NCBI RefSeq assembly: GCF_018698455.1
Contig: NZ_JABIOQ010000060.1
Span: 1-64,000 of the forward strand
DNA length: 64,000 nucleotides
Direction of reading: 5' to 3'
DNA from: Sulfurimonas sp.
Lineage (GTDB): Bacteria; Campylobacterota; Campylobacteria; Campylobacterales; Sulfurimonadaceae
Shown here: in pieces, positions 7,859 through 18,419 of the stretch
How positions within the stretch are numbered: the stretch's first letter is position 1
Layout: every line of letters starts with the position of its first letter
Notes under the pieces: model-generated
Told to the model about the DNA's origin: nothing
What the model saw: the letters and a program-made list of their open reading frames with translations, nothing else
The model's database searches: none
Made by a program: the position numbers and the translations under genes

Positions 7859-9034
7859 TTAGATAGCACGCTTAAACTCTGGATAGGCTTCAACTCCACA
7901 TTCATTGACATCCATACCTTCAACTTGAGCATCATCTTCTGCACGAAATTTAGAAATTTTATTTATTATAAACAGCACTGTATATGAACTAACAAATGCA
8001 AAAACTCCGACAACAGCCACACCTTTAAGCTGCTCTATAAAAGATTTATCATCTATAAAGATTCCAACTGCTAAAGTTCCCCATATACCATTTACAAGGT
8101 GAACAGAGAGTGCTCCAACTGGATCATCTAATTTAAGTTTATCAAAAATAGGAACAGCAAAAACAACTAATGCTCCACCTATAAGCCCAATTAGAATTGG
8201 TGTATACATGTCATATAAATCAGGTCCTGCAGTTATAGCCACTAAACCGCCAAGAGCACCATTTAAAATCATAGTAATATCAAAAAGTCTATATCTTGCA
8301 TACATAATAAAACCTGCGATGAGAGCACCTGCTAAACCTGCTGTATTTGTATTCATTATTGTTTTGGCTACTTGGTCTGCTTTTTCTACACTTGAGATAC
8401 TTCCAACACTTCCACCATTAAATCCAAACCACCCTATCCAGAGTAAAAATGCACCTAGTACAACAAGTGGAATATTTGAAGCAGGTATAACTCTTATTTT
8501 TCCATTGACATAACGGCCTTTACGTGAGCCCATTATTAAAATTGCAGCTAAGAGTGCCCATCCACCCGTAGAGTGTATTACGGTTGAACCAGCTAAGTCA
8601 TACATATTTATATCAAAAAATGTTCCAGCTAAGATATCTGCACCCCAAGATACGTTAACTACTAATGGATAAATCACACCACCCATAACAACAGCAAACA
8701 TAGCTAAAGGAATAATGCGAACTCTTTCACTCACACCACCACTCATTATGTTAATAGTTTTTCCTACAAACGCCATCTGAAAAAGAAAAAATGCCCATTT
8801 ACTCATGCTTTCATTTTCCCAAGTTCCAAATGCTATGGAGAAGCCTATGAGTAAAAATGCCATTGATGCAACTGCATAAATCATAATATTTATAGTCAGT
8901 ACAGATGTAACATTTTTAGTTCGTACAAGCCCTGCTTCGAGCATTGCGAAACCTGGTACCATAAAGATAATAAGCACCATAGAAAAAAGTGTAAAGAATG
9001 TGTCAATAATGTATTTAAAATCAGCTTCTAACAT
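7859..9034 (-). CDS. amt: Ammonium transporter (Amt family), second copy
   Basis: A 391-residue polytopic protein with about 11 membrane segments. Amt hallmarks are visible: GFAMLEAGLVRTKN after the first helix, the pore histidine in TVIHSTGGW, WFGFNGGS, and the second pore histidine in SVHLVNGIWG. It mediates ammonium or ammonia uptake across the inner membrane. It lacks the cleavable signal peptide of its paralogue at 9558 and differs in its C-terminal tail, so the two copies are not a recent duplication. It lies about 120 bases after glnB in the same direction, with a hairpin between, and tonB follows after 9 bases. Confidence 0.93.
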   Translation of the reverse strand: MLEADFKYIIDTFFTLFSMVLIIFMVPGFAMLEAGLVRTKNVTSVLTINIMIYAVASMAFLLIGFSIAFGTWENESMSKWAFFLFQMAFVGKTINIMSGGVSERVRIIPLAMFAVVMGGVIYPLVVNVSWGADILAGTFFDINMYDLAGSTVIHSTGGWALLAAILIMGSRKGRYVNGKIRVIPASNIPLVVLGAFLLWIGWFGFNGGSVGSISSVEKADQVAKTIMNTNTAGLAGALIAGFIMYARYRLFDITMILNGALGGLVAITAGPDLYDMYTPILIGLIGGALVVFAVPIFDKLKLDDPVGALSVHLVNGIWGTLAVGIFIDDKSFIEQLKGVAVVGVFAFVSSYTVLFIINKISKFRAEDDAQVEGMDVNECGVEAYPEFKRAI

Positions 9035-9116
9035 AAAAATAACCCTTGTGTATTAATGGCCATGAGTGTATCAAAATATATATTTGGAAAAAGTTAAATG
9101 GGAAATTTTAGAGGAT

Positions 9117-9137
9117 TACACACACTTAATGTGTGTA
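9117..9137 (-). terminator. Hairpin between glnB and the second amt
   Basis: TACACACA-cttaa-TGTGTGTA forms a perfect 8-base stem with a 5-base loop, 20 bases past the glnB stop. Read leftward it is followed by ATCCTCTAAAATTT, which is not a strong T run, so it may act as a partial terminator or an RNA-processing/stability element rather than a full stop. Confidence 0.45.
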
Positions 9138-9156
9138 TAATTGTGTGAGAATGAAA

Positions 9157-9495
<339 letters not shown>

Positions 9496-9546
9496 TTATT
9501 GCTCCAATAAAATTATTTTTTAATTGTAACCATATTTATGGTTTTA

Positions 9547-9569
9547 ATCAACTCTTATTAAGAGTTGAT
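9547..9569 (-). terminator. Palindrome overlapping the stop of the first amt
   Basis: ATCAACTCTTA-T-TAAGAGTTGAT has 11-base perfect arms around one central base and includes the amt stop codon (9558-9560). In the leftward direction it is followed by TAAAACC rather than a T run. As RNA it would probably form a shorter stem with a larger loop. It may be an attenuator or stability hairpin between amt and glnB. Confidence 0.4.
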
Positions 9570-10862
9570 ATACTTTTCGCCATGAACTGATTCGTCAAGA
9601 CCCATAGACTCTTGATCTTCATCAACACGAGACCCACCAGTTAATGCAGTAGCTATGTAATAAACTACAACTGTACCAACTAAAGTAAAGAGACCTACAA
9701 CTACAACTGATTCAATCTGGACTATGAATTGACCCATTCTATCTCCGTGATCTTTAAGAGGCCCGTTCCATAGTAAATCGTTATCTTTTACAGCTAAGAA
9801 TGCAGTTGCAAGAGCACCAAATAGACCAGCTAAGAAGTGAATACCAAATGCATCAAGAGAGTCATCGTAACCAAGTTTCTTTTTAAGGGAAGTAACACCC
9901 CAAAAAGCGAATAATGAACCAACAGTTCCTAAAATAAATGCACCAGTAACATCAACAAAACCAGCAGCAGGAGTAATAGCAACTAGACCAGCTACAGCAC
10001 CTGAAGCAAGACCTAAAAGAGTTGGTTTTTTATAAATTACCCATTCAGCAAGCATCCATGTAATAGCTGCCATTGCTGTTGCAATAGTCGTAGTTAAGAA
10101 AGCTAAACCAGCGATGGCATTTGCACCAAATGCAGATCCACCGTTAAATCCATACCAACCGAACCATAAGATAGCAGCACCTAAAGCAGTAAGCATTACA
10201 TTAGCAGGTTTCATTGCAATTTTTGGATAACCAGTACGTTTACCAACTAAGATTCCAAGAACTAAACCAGCTAAACCACCATTCATATGAACAACAGTAC
10301 CACCAGCAAAGTCAAGAGCACCAGCATCAAATAAAAGTGCACCGTCTCCACCCCATACCATGTGAGTAATAGGAGCATATACTACTAATCCCCATAAAGC
10401 AACAAATACTAACCATGTTGAAAACTTGATACGCTCTATAACTGAACCAGAAGCGATTGCAACTGTAATTGCAGCGAATGTACCTTGAAATACAACGAAT
10501 ACATAAGTAGGATATGTTCCACTTAAGTCATTCCAAGAAATTCCACTTAACATTACATGACTAAAACCACCAATTACATTTTGAACTGAAGCTGACTCAG
10601 CTGTTCCAAATGCTATTGAGTATCCAGCAACTATCCATACAATAAATGCAACTACAAATGCTCCAAAAACCATAGCATATGTATTTAATACATTTTTGCT
10701 TCTAGTCATTCCACCATAAAATAGTGCAAGGCCAGCAGGCGTCATAAGTAATACTAATGCAGTTGACATCATCATCCACGCAGTATCTCCAGTATCCAAT
10801 ACATCTTGGGCAAATGTAAGTGTCGGTAAAGCAAGTAATAATGCTATTAACCATTTTTTCAT
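9558..10862 (-). CDS. amt: Ammonium transporter (Amt family) with signal peptide
   Basis: A 434-residue Amt protein. I start it at MKKWLIALLLALP, 10 codons inside the listed ORF, because AAAGGAT lies 7 bases upstream of that ATG and the new N-terminus is a clean signal peptide ending TFAQ, as in E. coli AmtB-type precursors. Pore histidines are in TVVHMNGGLAG and GIHFLAGLFG. WFGWYGFNGGSAFG and MTRSKNVLN are family marks. It is first in an amt-glnB-amt-tonB series read leftward, so this copy is the most likely direct partner of the P-II protein. Ammonium uptake for assimilation under low nitrogen is the expected role. Confidence 0.94.
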   Translation of the reverse strand: MKKWLIALLLALPTLTFAQDVLDTGDTAWMMMSTALVLLMTPAGLALFYGGMTRSKNVLNTYAMVFGAFVVAFIVWIVAGYSIAFGTAESASVQNVIGGFSHVMLSGISWNDLSGTYPTYVFVVFQGTFAAITVAIASGSVIERIKFSTWLVFVALWGLVVYAPITHMVWGGDGALLFDAGALDFAGGTVVHMNGGLAGLVLGILVGKRTGYPKIAMKPANVMLTALGAAILWFGWYGFNGGSAFGANAIAGLAFLTTTIATAMAAITWMLAEWVIYKKPTLLGLASGAVAGLVAITPAAGFVDVTGAFILGTVGSLFAFWGVTSLKKKLGYDDSLDAFGIHFLAGLFGALATAFLAVKDNDLLWNGPLKDHGDRMGQFIVQIESVVVVGLFTLVGTVVVYYIATALTGGSRVDEDQESMGLDESVHGEKYINS

Positions 10863-11179
10863 ATTAATCCTTTTTGTTTTATATTTCAGCACAAATTATA
10901 ATAGAACTTCTTCTGCTATTTTTCATTTAATTGATTAAAAACTAATCAGTTCATGACTTAAAACTATATTTAAGACCAATATTGAGATTTTGTTCCACAT
11001 GATGATTAATCTTTTTTTGATTTAAGTACAACTCCTCCTACCTTACCATAAGACGAAACAGTAGGCTTCTATTTTTCACATATTCAAATTATTTGTAAAA
11101 AGTTCTCTATTTTAAATGATTTCTTAACAGTAATTTAGCTATTATTTATAGATTTTATTTTTAATTAATAGGTGTTTCA
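10863..11179. other. Divergent intergenic region, amt and gyrA
   Basis: These 317 AT-rich bases separate leftward amt from rightward gyrA. The sequence holds ATTATA at 10897-10902 (TATAAT on the minus strand, a possible amt -10 box) and a small hairpin TGATTA-aaaac-TAATCA (10932-10948) in the amt leader side. No sigma-54 -24/-12 pair for amt and no convincing sigma-70 pair for gyrA were found. No gene is seen. Confidence 0.4.
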
Positions 11180-13660
11180 ATGAGCGATTTGCTAAATAAC
11201 GATGATATACAACAGATAAATATAGAAGACACTCTCCAAAACTCTTACCTTGACTACTCAATGAGTGTTATTGTAGGACGTGCATTACCAGATGTTAGAG
11301 ATGGATTAAAGCCTGTTCATAGACGCATACTATATGCAATGGATAAACTAAACCTTTCACATGGTTCTAAGTTTAAGAAGTCAGCTCGTATAGTTGGTGA
11401 TGTTATCGGTCAGTACCATCCACATGGTGACAACTCTGTTTATGATGCATTAGTTCGTATGGCACAAGACTTTTCTATGAGAATGGAACTTGTAGACGGC
11501 CAAGGAAACTTTGGATCTGTTGATGGTGACTCTGCCGCTGCTATGAGATATACAGAAGCTCGTATGACAAAGTATGCAGGTGAACTTCTAAAAGACTTAG
11601 ATAAAAACACTGTAAATATGACAGATAACTATGATGGTACTACTAAAGAGCCGGACGTAATGCCTACTCGTGTTCCTAACCTTCTCATAAATGGTTCATC
11701 TGGTATCGCTGTTGGTATGGCTACAAACATCCCTCCTCATAATCCAACTGAAATTATGAATGGACTCAAAGCACTTCTAGCAAATCCAAATATTACTTTA
11801 GCTGAAATCATGGAGCACATTAAAGCACCTGACTTTCCAACTGGTGGTACTATCTTTGGTAAAAAAGGTATTACTGATGCTTATGATACTGGTCGTGGTC
11901 GTATAAAAGTTCGTGCAAAAACACATATAGAACAAACTGCAAAAAAAGAAATAATAGTAATTGATGAACTTCCATACCAAGTAAATAAATCTCGTCTAAT
12001 AGAAAATATAGCAAATCTTGTAAAAGATAAAATGATAGATGGTGTTTCACTCATTCGTGATGAGTCAGACCGTGATGGTATGCGTGTTATTATTGAGCTT
12101 AAACGCGATGCTATGAGTGAAATCGTTCTAAACAATCTTTTCAAACAAACAAGCATGCAAACTACATTTGGTATTATCATGTTGTCTATACTAAACCAAG
12201 AACCAAGAATTTTTGGAATTATAGAAATCTTAAAGCAGTTCATTAATCACCGTAAAACGGTAATCATCCGTCGTACGATTTTTGATCTTGAAAAAGCGAA
12301 AGCTCGTGCACACATCTTAGAAGGTCTTCAAAAAGCCATAGATATTATTGAAAAAGTAATTAAAACGATTCGTGCTTCGTCAAATGAAGAAGAAGCGAAG
12401 AACAATCTAGTTTCAGAATATGACTTCAGTGAGATTCAAGCAGCAAGTATTGTTGCTATGAGACTTGGTCGTTTAACTGGTCTTGAAATAGAAAAAATTC
12501 TAGCAGAACTTACAGAACTTTCAAAACTCATAGACTACCTAGAATCAATCTTAAAAAGTGAAGAGGTTCTTAAAGGTATCATTCAAGAAGAATTTGATGA
12601 AGTATCAGCTACTTATACAGAAGGTAGACGTACTGATATTGAAGATGATTATGATGATATTGATATCGAAGACCTTATTCCAAATGAGCCTATGGTTGTA
12701 ACTATTACACATAGAGGTTACATCAAACGTGTTCCTTTAGCATCTTATGAGAAACAAAAACGTGGTGGAAAAGGTAAAACAGCTGTTACTACATATGAAG
12801 ATGACTTTATTGAAAGCTTCTTTACTTGTAACACTCATGATACACTACTCTTTGTTACTGACCGTGGACAGCTTCACTGGCTTAAAGTTTATAGAATTCC
12901 AGAAGGAAGTCGTATTGCAAAAGGAAAGGCTGTTGTAAACCTTATTAACCTTGTAGCAGATGAGAAAATACGTTCTATCATTCCAACAACTGACTTTAGT
13001 GAAGAAAAAGGTCTTGTTTTCTTTACTCAAAAAGGTGTTGTAAAACGTACAAATTTAAGTGAGTTCTCTAACATTAGAAGTAATGGTGTTCGTGCAATTG
13101 TACTTGATGATGATGATGCACTTATCACTGCAAAAATTGCAGATCAAAGCATTAAGTATCTCTTTATTCTTACAAAAATGGCGCAGTGTATCAAGTTTGA
13201 AATAGAAAAAACTCGTGAACAAGGTAGAAGTACTCGTGGCGTAAGAGGTATTAAGTTCAAACATGAAGGTGATGTAGTAGTTGATGCTAATATCATTGCA
13301 AATGATGAACAAGAGATTCTTATAGTAGCAGAAAAAGGTATTGGTAAACGTACTGATGCTGGTGAGTACAGACTTACAAACCGTGGTGGTTCTGGTGTTA
13401 TAGCTATGAAAATGACTGCAAAAACTGGTAAAAATATCGTCGGATGCCTTATGGTTGATGAAACAATGGATATGATGGCACTTACTAATGCCGGTAAAAT
13501 GATACGTGTAGATATGCAAACTATCTCCAAATCAAGTCGAAATACATCTGGTGTTTATATACTTAAAGGTGATGATGTCTCTAGTATATCTCGTTGTCCA
13601 AAGCAAGAAAAAGATGAAGACGAAGATGACAATGATATTCCAACTTCATTTTTGGAATAG
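11180..13660 (+). CDS. gyrA: DNA gyrase subunit A
   Basis: An 826-residue type IIA topoisomerase A subunit, the usual length for Campylobacterota. The catalytic tyrosine lies in [10 protein letters not shown], the quinolone-resistance region reads [17 protein letters not shown], and the GyrA box QKRGGKG lies near residue 533, before the six-bladed C-terminal pinwheel. The GyrA box marks it as gyrase rather than ParC. Together with GyrB it introduces negative supercoils using ATP. The position equal to E. coli Ser83 is Asn, as I recall for Helicobacter pylori, so it need not mean acquired resistance. The C-terminus is acidic (DEDEDDND). It starts a rightward run of genes. Confidence 0.98.
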   Translation: MSDLLNNDDIQQINIEDTLQNSYLDYSMSVIVGRALPDVRDGLKPVHRRILYAMDKLNLSHGSKFKKSARIVGDVIGQYHPHGDNSVYDALVRMAQDFSMRMELVDGQGNFGSVDGDSAAAMRYTEARMTKYAGELLKDLDKNTVNMTDNYDGTTKEPDVMPTRVPNLLINGSSGIAVGMATNIPPHNPTEIMNGLKALLANPNITLAEIMEHIKAPDFPTGGTIFGKKGITDAYDTGRGRIKVRAKTHIEQTAKKEIIVIDELPYQVNKSRLIENIANLVKDKMIDGVSLIRDESDRDGMRVIIELKRDAMSEIVLNNLFKQTSMQTTFGIIMLSILNQEPRIFGIIEILKQFINHRKTVIIRRTIFDLEKAKARAHILEGLQKAIDIIEKVIKTIRASSNEEEAKNNLVSEYDFSEIQAASIVAMRLGRLTGLEIEKILAELTELSKLIDYLESILKSEEVLKGIIQEEFDEVSATYTEGRRTDIEDDYDDIDIEDLIPNEPMVVTITHRGYIKRVPLASYEKQKRGGKGKTAVTTYEDDFIESFFTCNTHDTLLFVTDRGQLHWLKVYRIPEGSRIAKGKAVVNLINLVADEKIRSIIPTTDFSEEKGLVFFTQKGVVKRTNLSEFSNIRSNGVRAIVLDDDDALITAKIADQSIKYLFILTKMAQCIKFEIEKTREQGRSTRGVRGIKFKHEGDVVVDANIIANDEQEILIVAEKGIGKRTDAGEYRLTNRGGSGVIAMKMTAKTGKNIVGCLMVDETMDMMALTNAGKMIRVDMQTISKSSRNTSGVYILKGDDVSSISRCPKQEKDEDEDDNDIPTSFLE

Positions 13661-13682
13661 TAATTGCTTTTATTAAAATATA

Positions 13683-13704
13683 TATAATTATGAGTCATAG
13701 ACTC
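13683..13704 (+). promoter_or_regulatory. -10 box and small palindrome before the LPP20-family gene
   Basis: TATAAT at 13683-13688 sits in an AT-rich stretch, typical of Campylobacterota promoters that lack a clear -35 box. GAGTC-ata-GACTC (13692-13704), a perfect 5-base palindrome, lies at about the expected transcription start. It could be an operator or a 5' RNA hairpin. Confidence 0.4.
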
Positions 13705-13722
13705 TAAAACCAAGGAAACACA

Positions 13723-14187
13723 ATGAAATTATCTCTTGTAATAACAGCTCTATTCAGTGGAGTTCTTTTAATAGCAGCTCCTAACACAGGAAGGGTACAA
13801 GCCTTTCAAGATACAGTAACAACACCTACTTTTTCACAAGTTGAAGAATCACAGGAAGTTTTACTTGAAAAAAATAAAAACTTACTTATTAGTGTTCTTG
13901 GTCAAGGTGTTGCACCGATGAATACATACTCACCTGCACAAGCTTTTGCCCTCGCAAAACGTGCAGCTATTGCTGATGCATATAGACTTGTTGCTGAAAA
14001 AGTAAAAGGTGTTCGTGTAGATGGACAAGACATAATAAAAAATATGATGGTTAAGCGATCTACTGTTAGAACTTCTGTTGAGGCTATGGTTAGAAATGCA
14101 AGCATTGTTGAAACTACATTTAAAGAGGGTCTATGCGAAGTAGAGATGGAAATTCTGATTTCTCACTCTCAGTTTCAGTTTCAGTAG
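13723..14187 (+). CDS. LPP20-family secreted protein
   Basis: A 154-residue protein with an N-terminal signal peptide (MKLSLVITALFSGVLLIAA) and no lipobox Cys, so it is probably periplasmic rather than a lipoprotein. The core SVLGQGVAP, then SPAQAFALAKRAAIADAYRLVAEKVKGVRV, is characteristic of the LPP20 family, whose H. pylori member is an outer-membrane lipoprotein. A good ribosome site AAGGA lies 7 bases before ATG. The next gene begins inside its last 55 bases, so translational coupling is likely. Family members are often found near flagellar genes, and flgR lies two genes downstream; a flagellar link is suggested but not shown. Confidence 0.75.
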   Translation: MKLSLVITALFSGVLLIAAPNTGRVQAFQDTVTTPTFSQVEESQEVLLEKNKNLLISVLGQGVAPMNTYSPAQAFALAKRAAIADAYRLVAEKVKGVRVDGQDIIKNMMVKRSTVRTSVEAMVRNASIVETTFKEGLCEVEMEILISHSQFQFQ

Positions 14188-14555
14188 GTTTTCTTCTTTT
14201 ACTACCCTCACTCGCTTTAAATGCGAGTGAATTCCTTATCTCCTATAGATACCTTGTTAAAGATGCTGTCCTTTATAATGAAACCTTAGAAATCTCAAAA
14301 ACAATGCAAAAATGTAAGGGAAAACCTTATCAATCAATTGTCTTTCAAACTCGAGATGATAAGAATTTAAAAAAAATCATAGAAAAAAATCATAGAAAAT
14401 TTGTAGACTATATTCATCACATAGGTCTTAATGTCGAGCATCATGATGCTACTATAAACTACAAATATAGCTCAACAACTATACTAACTCTTAAAACAAC
14501 CTGCTTCAAAGTCGATTTTAATGATAATTTTGTTAAAGTATCGCCTTTAAAATAG
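14133..14555 (+). CDS. Hypothetical secreted protein
   Basis: A 140-residue protein of unknown function. The listed ATG gives a polar n-region MRSRDGNSDFSLS, then a hydrophobic stretch (VGFLLLLPSLALNA) and a signal-peptidase-like site, so the mature protein would be about 105 residues, basic and rich in beta-type sequence. AGAGGG just upstream supports this start even though it overlaps the preceding gene by 55 bases. No later ATG keeps the signal peptide. No domain is recognised. It sits between the LPP20-family gene and flgR in the same direction, with 20 bases to flgR. Confidence 0.6.
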   Translation: MRSRDGNSDFSLSVSVSVGFLLLLPSLALNASEFLISYRYLVKDAVLYNETLEISKTMQKCKGKPYQSIVFQTRDDKNLKKIIEKNHRKFVDYIHHIGLNVEHHDATINYKYSSTTILTLKTTCFKVDFNDNFVKVSPLK

Positions 14556-14575
14556 GCTAAATAACAGGATAATTT

Positions 14576-15718
14576 TTGAAAATTGCGATAGTTGAAGATG
14601 ATATCAATATGAGAAAATCTCTTGAAATCGCCATGGGCGATTATAAAGAGTTTCATATTAAAACTTTTAAAAATGCTAAAGATGCGATTAAAGGTCTTGA
14701 TGATAGTTTTGACTTAGTTATCACAGATATTAATATGCCTGGTATGGATGGTATAGAGTTTGTAAAAACTTTAAATGGCCGTTACGAGGTCATTATAATG
14801 ACAGGAAACGCAACACTTGGAAGTGCTATAGAGTCTATTCACCTCGGAGTCAAAGACTTTTTACTAAAACCTTTTGATGTTGATGCACTTATAGGTGCAA
14901 TTAAACGCGAGGATAAAGTACAAAAAGTGCAAAAGAGTGTTCCAAAAACTTCGAAGAAAAAAGCAAGTGGTTTTTTAGGTAAATCACCAGCACTGACTAA
15001 ACTTTTAAGTATTGTAGACAAAGCCTGTAAAACAGATGCAAGTATACTTCTTTTAGGACAGAGTGGTGTAGGTAAGGAAGTTTTTTCTACATATATTCAT
15101 AAAAACTCACCTCGTGCAAAAAAACCTTTTATTGCTATAAATATGGCAGCAATTCCTGAAAATCTTATAGAAAGTGAACTTTTTGGATTTGAAAAAGGTG
15201 CATTTACAGATGCGAGTGAAGCAAAAGCTGGACAGTTTGAGTTAGCAAATGGTGGAACTCTTTTTCTTGATGAAATTGGAGAGATGCCTTATGGCGTTCA
15301 AGCTAAACTTCTTCGTGCATTACAAGAAAAAGAAGTACGTAGACTTGGTTCATCTAAAAGCATAAAGATTGATATACGAGTTATCTCAGCAACAAATGCT
15401 AAGCTAACTGATAAAATAAAGAATGGAGAATTTAGAGAGGATTTATACTACCGTTTAAATACTATACCGCTTCATATTCCACCTCTTTGTGAGCGTAAAG
15501 ATGAAATACTCCAGATTGCAGAAGCAACATGCCAGCAAAACTGTGAAAAGTATGGATTTGATATAAAAACATTTTCACCAGAAGCAACAGCAACTCTTTT
15601 AGAGTACGACTGGCCAGGAAATATTAGAGAACTTATTTCTGTTGTTGAGCGTTCAGTCATACTAAGTGAAACACAAGAGATACAAAAAGATGAACTTTTT
15701 TTAGAAACACGGAAGTAA
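14576..15718 (+). CDS. flgR: Sigma-54-dependent response regulator FlgR-like, no HTH
   Basis: A 380-residue NtrC-family activator. The receiver has phospho-acceptor D51 in ITDINMPG and Lys in FLLKPFD. The AAA+ domain has Walker A GQSGVGKE (161-168), the sigma-54 contact loop GAFTDA (208-213) and Walker [10 protein letters not shown]. The protein ends 20-30 residues after the AAA+ lid, with no Fis-type helix-turn-helix. That is the build of H. pylori FlgR, which activates sigma-54 flagellar genes without enhancer binding. The start is TTG, with AGGA 8 bases upstream. No FlgS kinase is adjacent. The flagellar role is by family and build. Confidence 0.85.
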   Translation: MKIAIVEDDINMRKSLEIAMGDYKEFHIKTFKNAKDAIKGLDDSFDLVITDINMPGMDGIEFVKTLNGRYEVIIMTGNATLGSAIESIHLGVKDFLLKPFDVDALIGAIKREDKVQKVQKSVPKTSKKKASGFLGKSPALTKLLSIVDKACKTDASILLLGQSGVGKEVFSTYIHKNSPRAKKPFIAINMAAIPENLIESELFGFEKGAFTDASEAKAGQFELANGGTLFLDEIGEMPYGVQAKLLRALQEKEVRRLGSSKSIKIDIRVISATNAKLTDKIKNGEFREDLYYRLNTIPLHIPPLCERKDEILQIAEATCQQNCEKYGFDIKTFSPEATATLLEYDWPGNIRELISVVERSVILSETQEIQKDELFLETRK

Positions 15719-15786
15719 TAGTAAAGTAGCGCAAAAAGCTAAAACTTGTTTGCACTAGAAAATAAAATAAAAAGATAGGAAAACAA

Positions 15787-16830
15787 ATGAGCGAAAATAG
15801 TAAAAAATATAATGTAGCAGTAGTTGGTGCCAATGGAGCTGTTGGTGAAGAAATATTAACTATCCTTGAAGAGATAGACTTTCCACTAAATAAACTTGTG
15901 CCACTAGCAAGTGCAAGAAGTATTGGTAAACAAGTAAATTTTAATGGTGCTGACATAAACATTATAGAGCTCACAGAAGACGTATTTAAAGATGAAGAGA
16001 TAGATATAGCTCTCTTTAGTGCTGGAGGAAGTGTTAGTGCTAAGTTTGCTCCATATGCGGTGCAAGCAGGAGCTGTTGTCATAGATAACACTTCACATTT
16101 TAGAATGGATGAGAACACTCCTCTTGTTGTACCTGAAGTAAACCCCGAAGATATAGCAAAATGGAGGCAGACAGGTATAATTGCTAACCCAAACTGTTCT
16201 ACTATTCAGATGGTTCAAGCACTTAAACCTCTTGATGATGCTTATGACTTACTACGTGTAGATGTAAGTACATACCAAGCAACAAGTGGAGCAGGTAAAA
16301 CCGCGATGGAAGAGCTAGTAAACCAAATGCAAGCATTCTTCGCGTTTACACTTGATGAAGCTGAACACAAAGCATTTAATCAGCAAATCGCTCTTAATGT
16401 CATTCCTCAAATAGATTCATTTACAGAAAATGGATACACAAAAGAAGAGATGAAAATGGTCAATGAAACGACTAAAATAATGCACAAAGACATAGCACTA
16501 AGTGCTACTTGTGTTCGTGTCCCTACCCTTCGTGGTCATGCTGAAGCACTTACACTTACTTTTGACTCTGAAGTAAATGCGGACGAGGCAAGAGAAATAC
16601 TAAGCAGAGCACCTAACCTTGTGATACTTGACAAACCAGATGAAGCGCTTTATCCTATGCCTGCAACATGTATAGATAAAAATGAAACTTTTGTAGGTCG
16701 TATTCGTCGGGATGTATACTCTAAAAATATGCTACACCTTTTTGTAGTAGCTGACAACCTTAGAGTTGGTGCTGCAACAAACGCAGTAAGAATTGCTCAA
16801 AAATGGATTGAATTGGAAGAAAACAACTAA
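15787..16830 (+). CDS. asd: Aspartate-semialdehyde dehydrogenase
   Basis: A 347-residue NADP-dependent dehydrogenase that converts aspartyl phosphate to aspartate semialdehyde, the branch point to lysine/diaminopimelate, threonine and methionine. It has the nucleotide loop VGANGAVGEE (13-22), catalytic Cys137 in NPNCSTIQM, and the substrate-binding RVPTLRGHAEA with its His. Length is normal. The yqhA-like gene begins 1 base after its stop and is probably co-transcribed. Confidence 0.97.
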   Translation: MSENSKKYNVAVVGANGAVGEEILTILEEIDFPLNKLVPLASARSIGKQVNFNGADINIIELTEDVFKDEEIDIALFSAGGSVSAKFAPYAVQAGAVVIDNTSHFRMDENTPLVVPEVNPEDIAKWRQTGIIANPNCSTIQMVQALKPLDDAYDLLRVDVSTYQATSGAGKTAMEELVNQMQAFFAFTLDEAEHKAFNQQIALNVIPQIDSFTENGYTKEEMKMVNETTKIMHKDIALSATCVRVPTLRGHAEALTLTFDSEVNADEAREILSRAPNLVILDKPDEALYPMPATCIDKNETFVGRIRRDVYSKNMLHLFVVADNLRVGAATNAVRIAQKWIELEENN

Positions 16831-16831
16831 T

Positions 16832-17347
16832 ATGGAAAAGTTATTTGAAAACAGCCTCTGGGCTTCAAGATTTATTATTATACTTGCTGTTATTTTTGGT
16901 TTAATAGGAGCGGCTATACTTTTTATAGTTGCTTCTATTGATATTTATGATACTGCTAAGTTTGTACTAAATACATACTTATCACATTCTCATCCTTCAA
17001 CATTTCATGAAGATGTAGTTGGTGGGATTATAGGAGCTGTTGATTTATACCTTATTGGTGTGGTAATGCTTCTTTTTTCTTTTGGTTTGTATGAACTTTT
17101 CATCTCAGATATAGATGTTGCAAAAGATAAAGATGGTGAAGATAATAAAATACTTGCTATTCACTCACTCGACCAATTAAAAGATAAAATATCTAAAGTA
17201 ATAGTTATGGTTCTTGTCGTTGGTTTTTTTCAAAAAGTCGGACATACTCAGTACAATGGTGCATTAGATATGCTTTACTTTTCACTTTCAATAACTGCCG
17301 TAGCCGTTGGTTTATACTTTTTAGGTAAAGTCGGACACAAACATTAA
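16832..17347 (+). CDS. YqhA/UPF0114 family membrane protein
   Basis: A 171-residue inner-membrane protein with four predicted membrane segments. The family look is clear in LWASRFIIILAVIFGLIGA, in VDLYLIGVVMLLFSFGLYELFIS, and in the third helix with GFFQKV. I start it at MEKLFENSLW, just after the asd stop, rather than 13 codons earlier inside asd, because family members begin at this point. The biochemical function of UPF0114 proteins is unknown. It sits between asd and hemE in one direction. Confidence 0.85.
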   Translation: MEKLFENSLWASRFIIILAVIFGLIGAAILFIVASIDIYDTAKFVLNTYLSHSHPSTFHEDVVGGIIGAVDLYLIGVVMLLFSFGLYELFISDIDVAKDKDGEDNKILAIHSLDQLKDKISKVIVMVLVVGFFQKVGHTQYNGALDMLYFSLSITAVAVGLYFLGKVGHKH

Positions 17348-17366
17348 TAAAGATTAATAAAGATTA
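17343..17366 (+). repeat. Short tandem repeat before hemE
   Basis: ATTAATAAAG occurs twice in tandem (17343-17352 and 17353-17362), followed by ATTA. It covers the stop codon of the yqhA-like gene and the spacer before the hemE ribosome site. It looks like simple slippage duplication. Confidence 0.5.
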
Positions 17367-17375
17367 GGAATAAAA

Positions 17376-18419
17376 ATGAGTAAAATATTTGTAGATGCAT
17401 GTTTAGGTAAAGAAACGCCATACACTCCAGTTTGGATGATGAGACAAGCTGGTCGTTACTTACCAGAGTATATGGCAGTTCGAGCTGAAGCAGGAAACTT
17501 TTTAAATCTCTGTCACGATCCAAAAAAAGCGGCTGAAGTAACTCTTCAGCCACTTGACATTGTTGGTGTTGACGCGGCAATATTATTTAGTGATATTCTT
17601 GTTATTCCTGATGAAATGGGAATGGACTTATCGTTTATAAAAGGAGAAGGTCCTAAGTTTTCAGATCCTCTTCAAACACAGGCCGACCTAGACAGACTAA
17701 TTGGTGGTGACGAAGCTGCCAGTAAACTCACTTATGTTTTTGATACTATCAAACTTCTTCGTAAACAGCTAGATGAACGCGGAGACAATAAAGCCCTTAT
17801 TGGTTTTACTGGTGCACCATGGACACTTGCTACATACATGATTGAAGGTCAAGGAACTAAAACATACAACATTTGTAAAAAAATGATGTATTCAAACCCT
17901 GAACTACTTCATAATATCCTCAAAAAAGTAACTGAAGTTGTAAAACTTTACATGGAAAAGCAGATCCAATCAGGAATTGATGTAGTACAAATTTTTGACT
18001 CCTGGGCAGCAGCTATTGAGCCAGGTATGTATGATGAGTTCTCTTGGTCTTATATGGTTGAAATCGCTGAGTACCTAAAAGAAAAATATCCTGAGGTTCC
18101 TATTATTATGTTCCCTAAAGGCATCCCTGCATTTTATGACAAAGTATATGGAAACTTCGATGTATTTGGTGTTGACTGGGGTACTCCAATGTCACTTGCT
18201 AAAGAGAAACTAGGAGACAAGTATGTTCTTCAAGGAAATATGGAACCGTGTCGTCTTTACTCTCAAGAAGCTACTACTAAGTGCGTAGAAAAAATTCAAG
18301 AGACTATGGGTGGTAAACGCCATATATTTAACCTTGGTCATGGAATCCTACCTGATGTCCCTGTTGAAAATGCAATCCACTTTGTAAATGAATGTCACCG
18401 TGTCAGCGGAAAAAAATAA
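17376..18419 (+). CDS. hemE: Uroporphyrinogen decarboxylase
   Basis: A 347-residue cytoplasmic enzyme that decarboxylates the four acetate side chains of uroporphyrinogen III to give coproporphyrinogen III in heme synthesis. The signature [16 protein letters not shown] holds the conserved substrate-binding Arg residues, [13 protein letters not shown] is the second family motif, and the closing part has [15 protein letters not shown]. Length is standard. AGGA lies 8 bases before ATG. The next gene starts within its 3' end. It uses the same intermediate that the broken siroheme methyltransferase at 42384 would draw on. Confidence 0.97.
   Translation: MSKIFVDACLGKETPYTPVWMMRQAGRYLPEYMAVRAEAGNFLNLCHDPKKAAEVTLQPLDIVGVDAAILFSDILVIPDEMGMDLSFIKGEGPKFSDPLQTQADLDRLIGGDEAASKLTYVFDTIKLLRKQLDERGDNKALIGFTGAPWTLATYMIEGQGTKTYNICKKMMYSNPELLHNILKKVTEVVKLYMEKQIQSGIDVVQIFDSWAAAIEPGMYDEFSWSYMVEIAEYLKEKYPEVPIIMFPKGIPAFYDKVYGNFDVFGVDWGTPMSLAKEKLGDKYVLQGNMEPCRLYSQEATTKCVEKIQETMGGKRHIFNLGHGILPDVPVENAIHFVNECHRVSGKK

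Noticed and set aside
11720-11850. Signs of a CRISPR array or tandem repeats
   Set aside because: No regularly spaced direct repeats were seen here or anywhere in the window; no cas genes are present.
13055-13519. Long antisense ORFs inside gyrA (154 and 128 aa)
   Set aside because: Their sequences are His/Thr/Ser-rich with no recognisable fold, and they mirror the strong codon pattern of gyrA. They are shadows.
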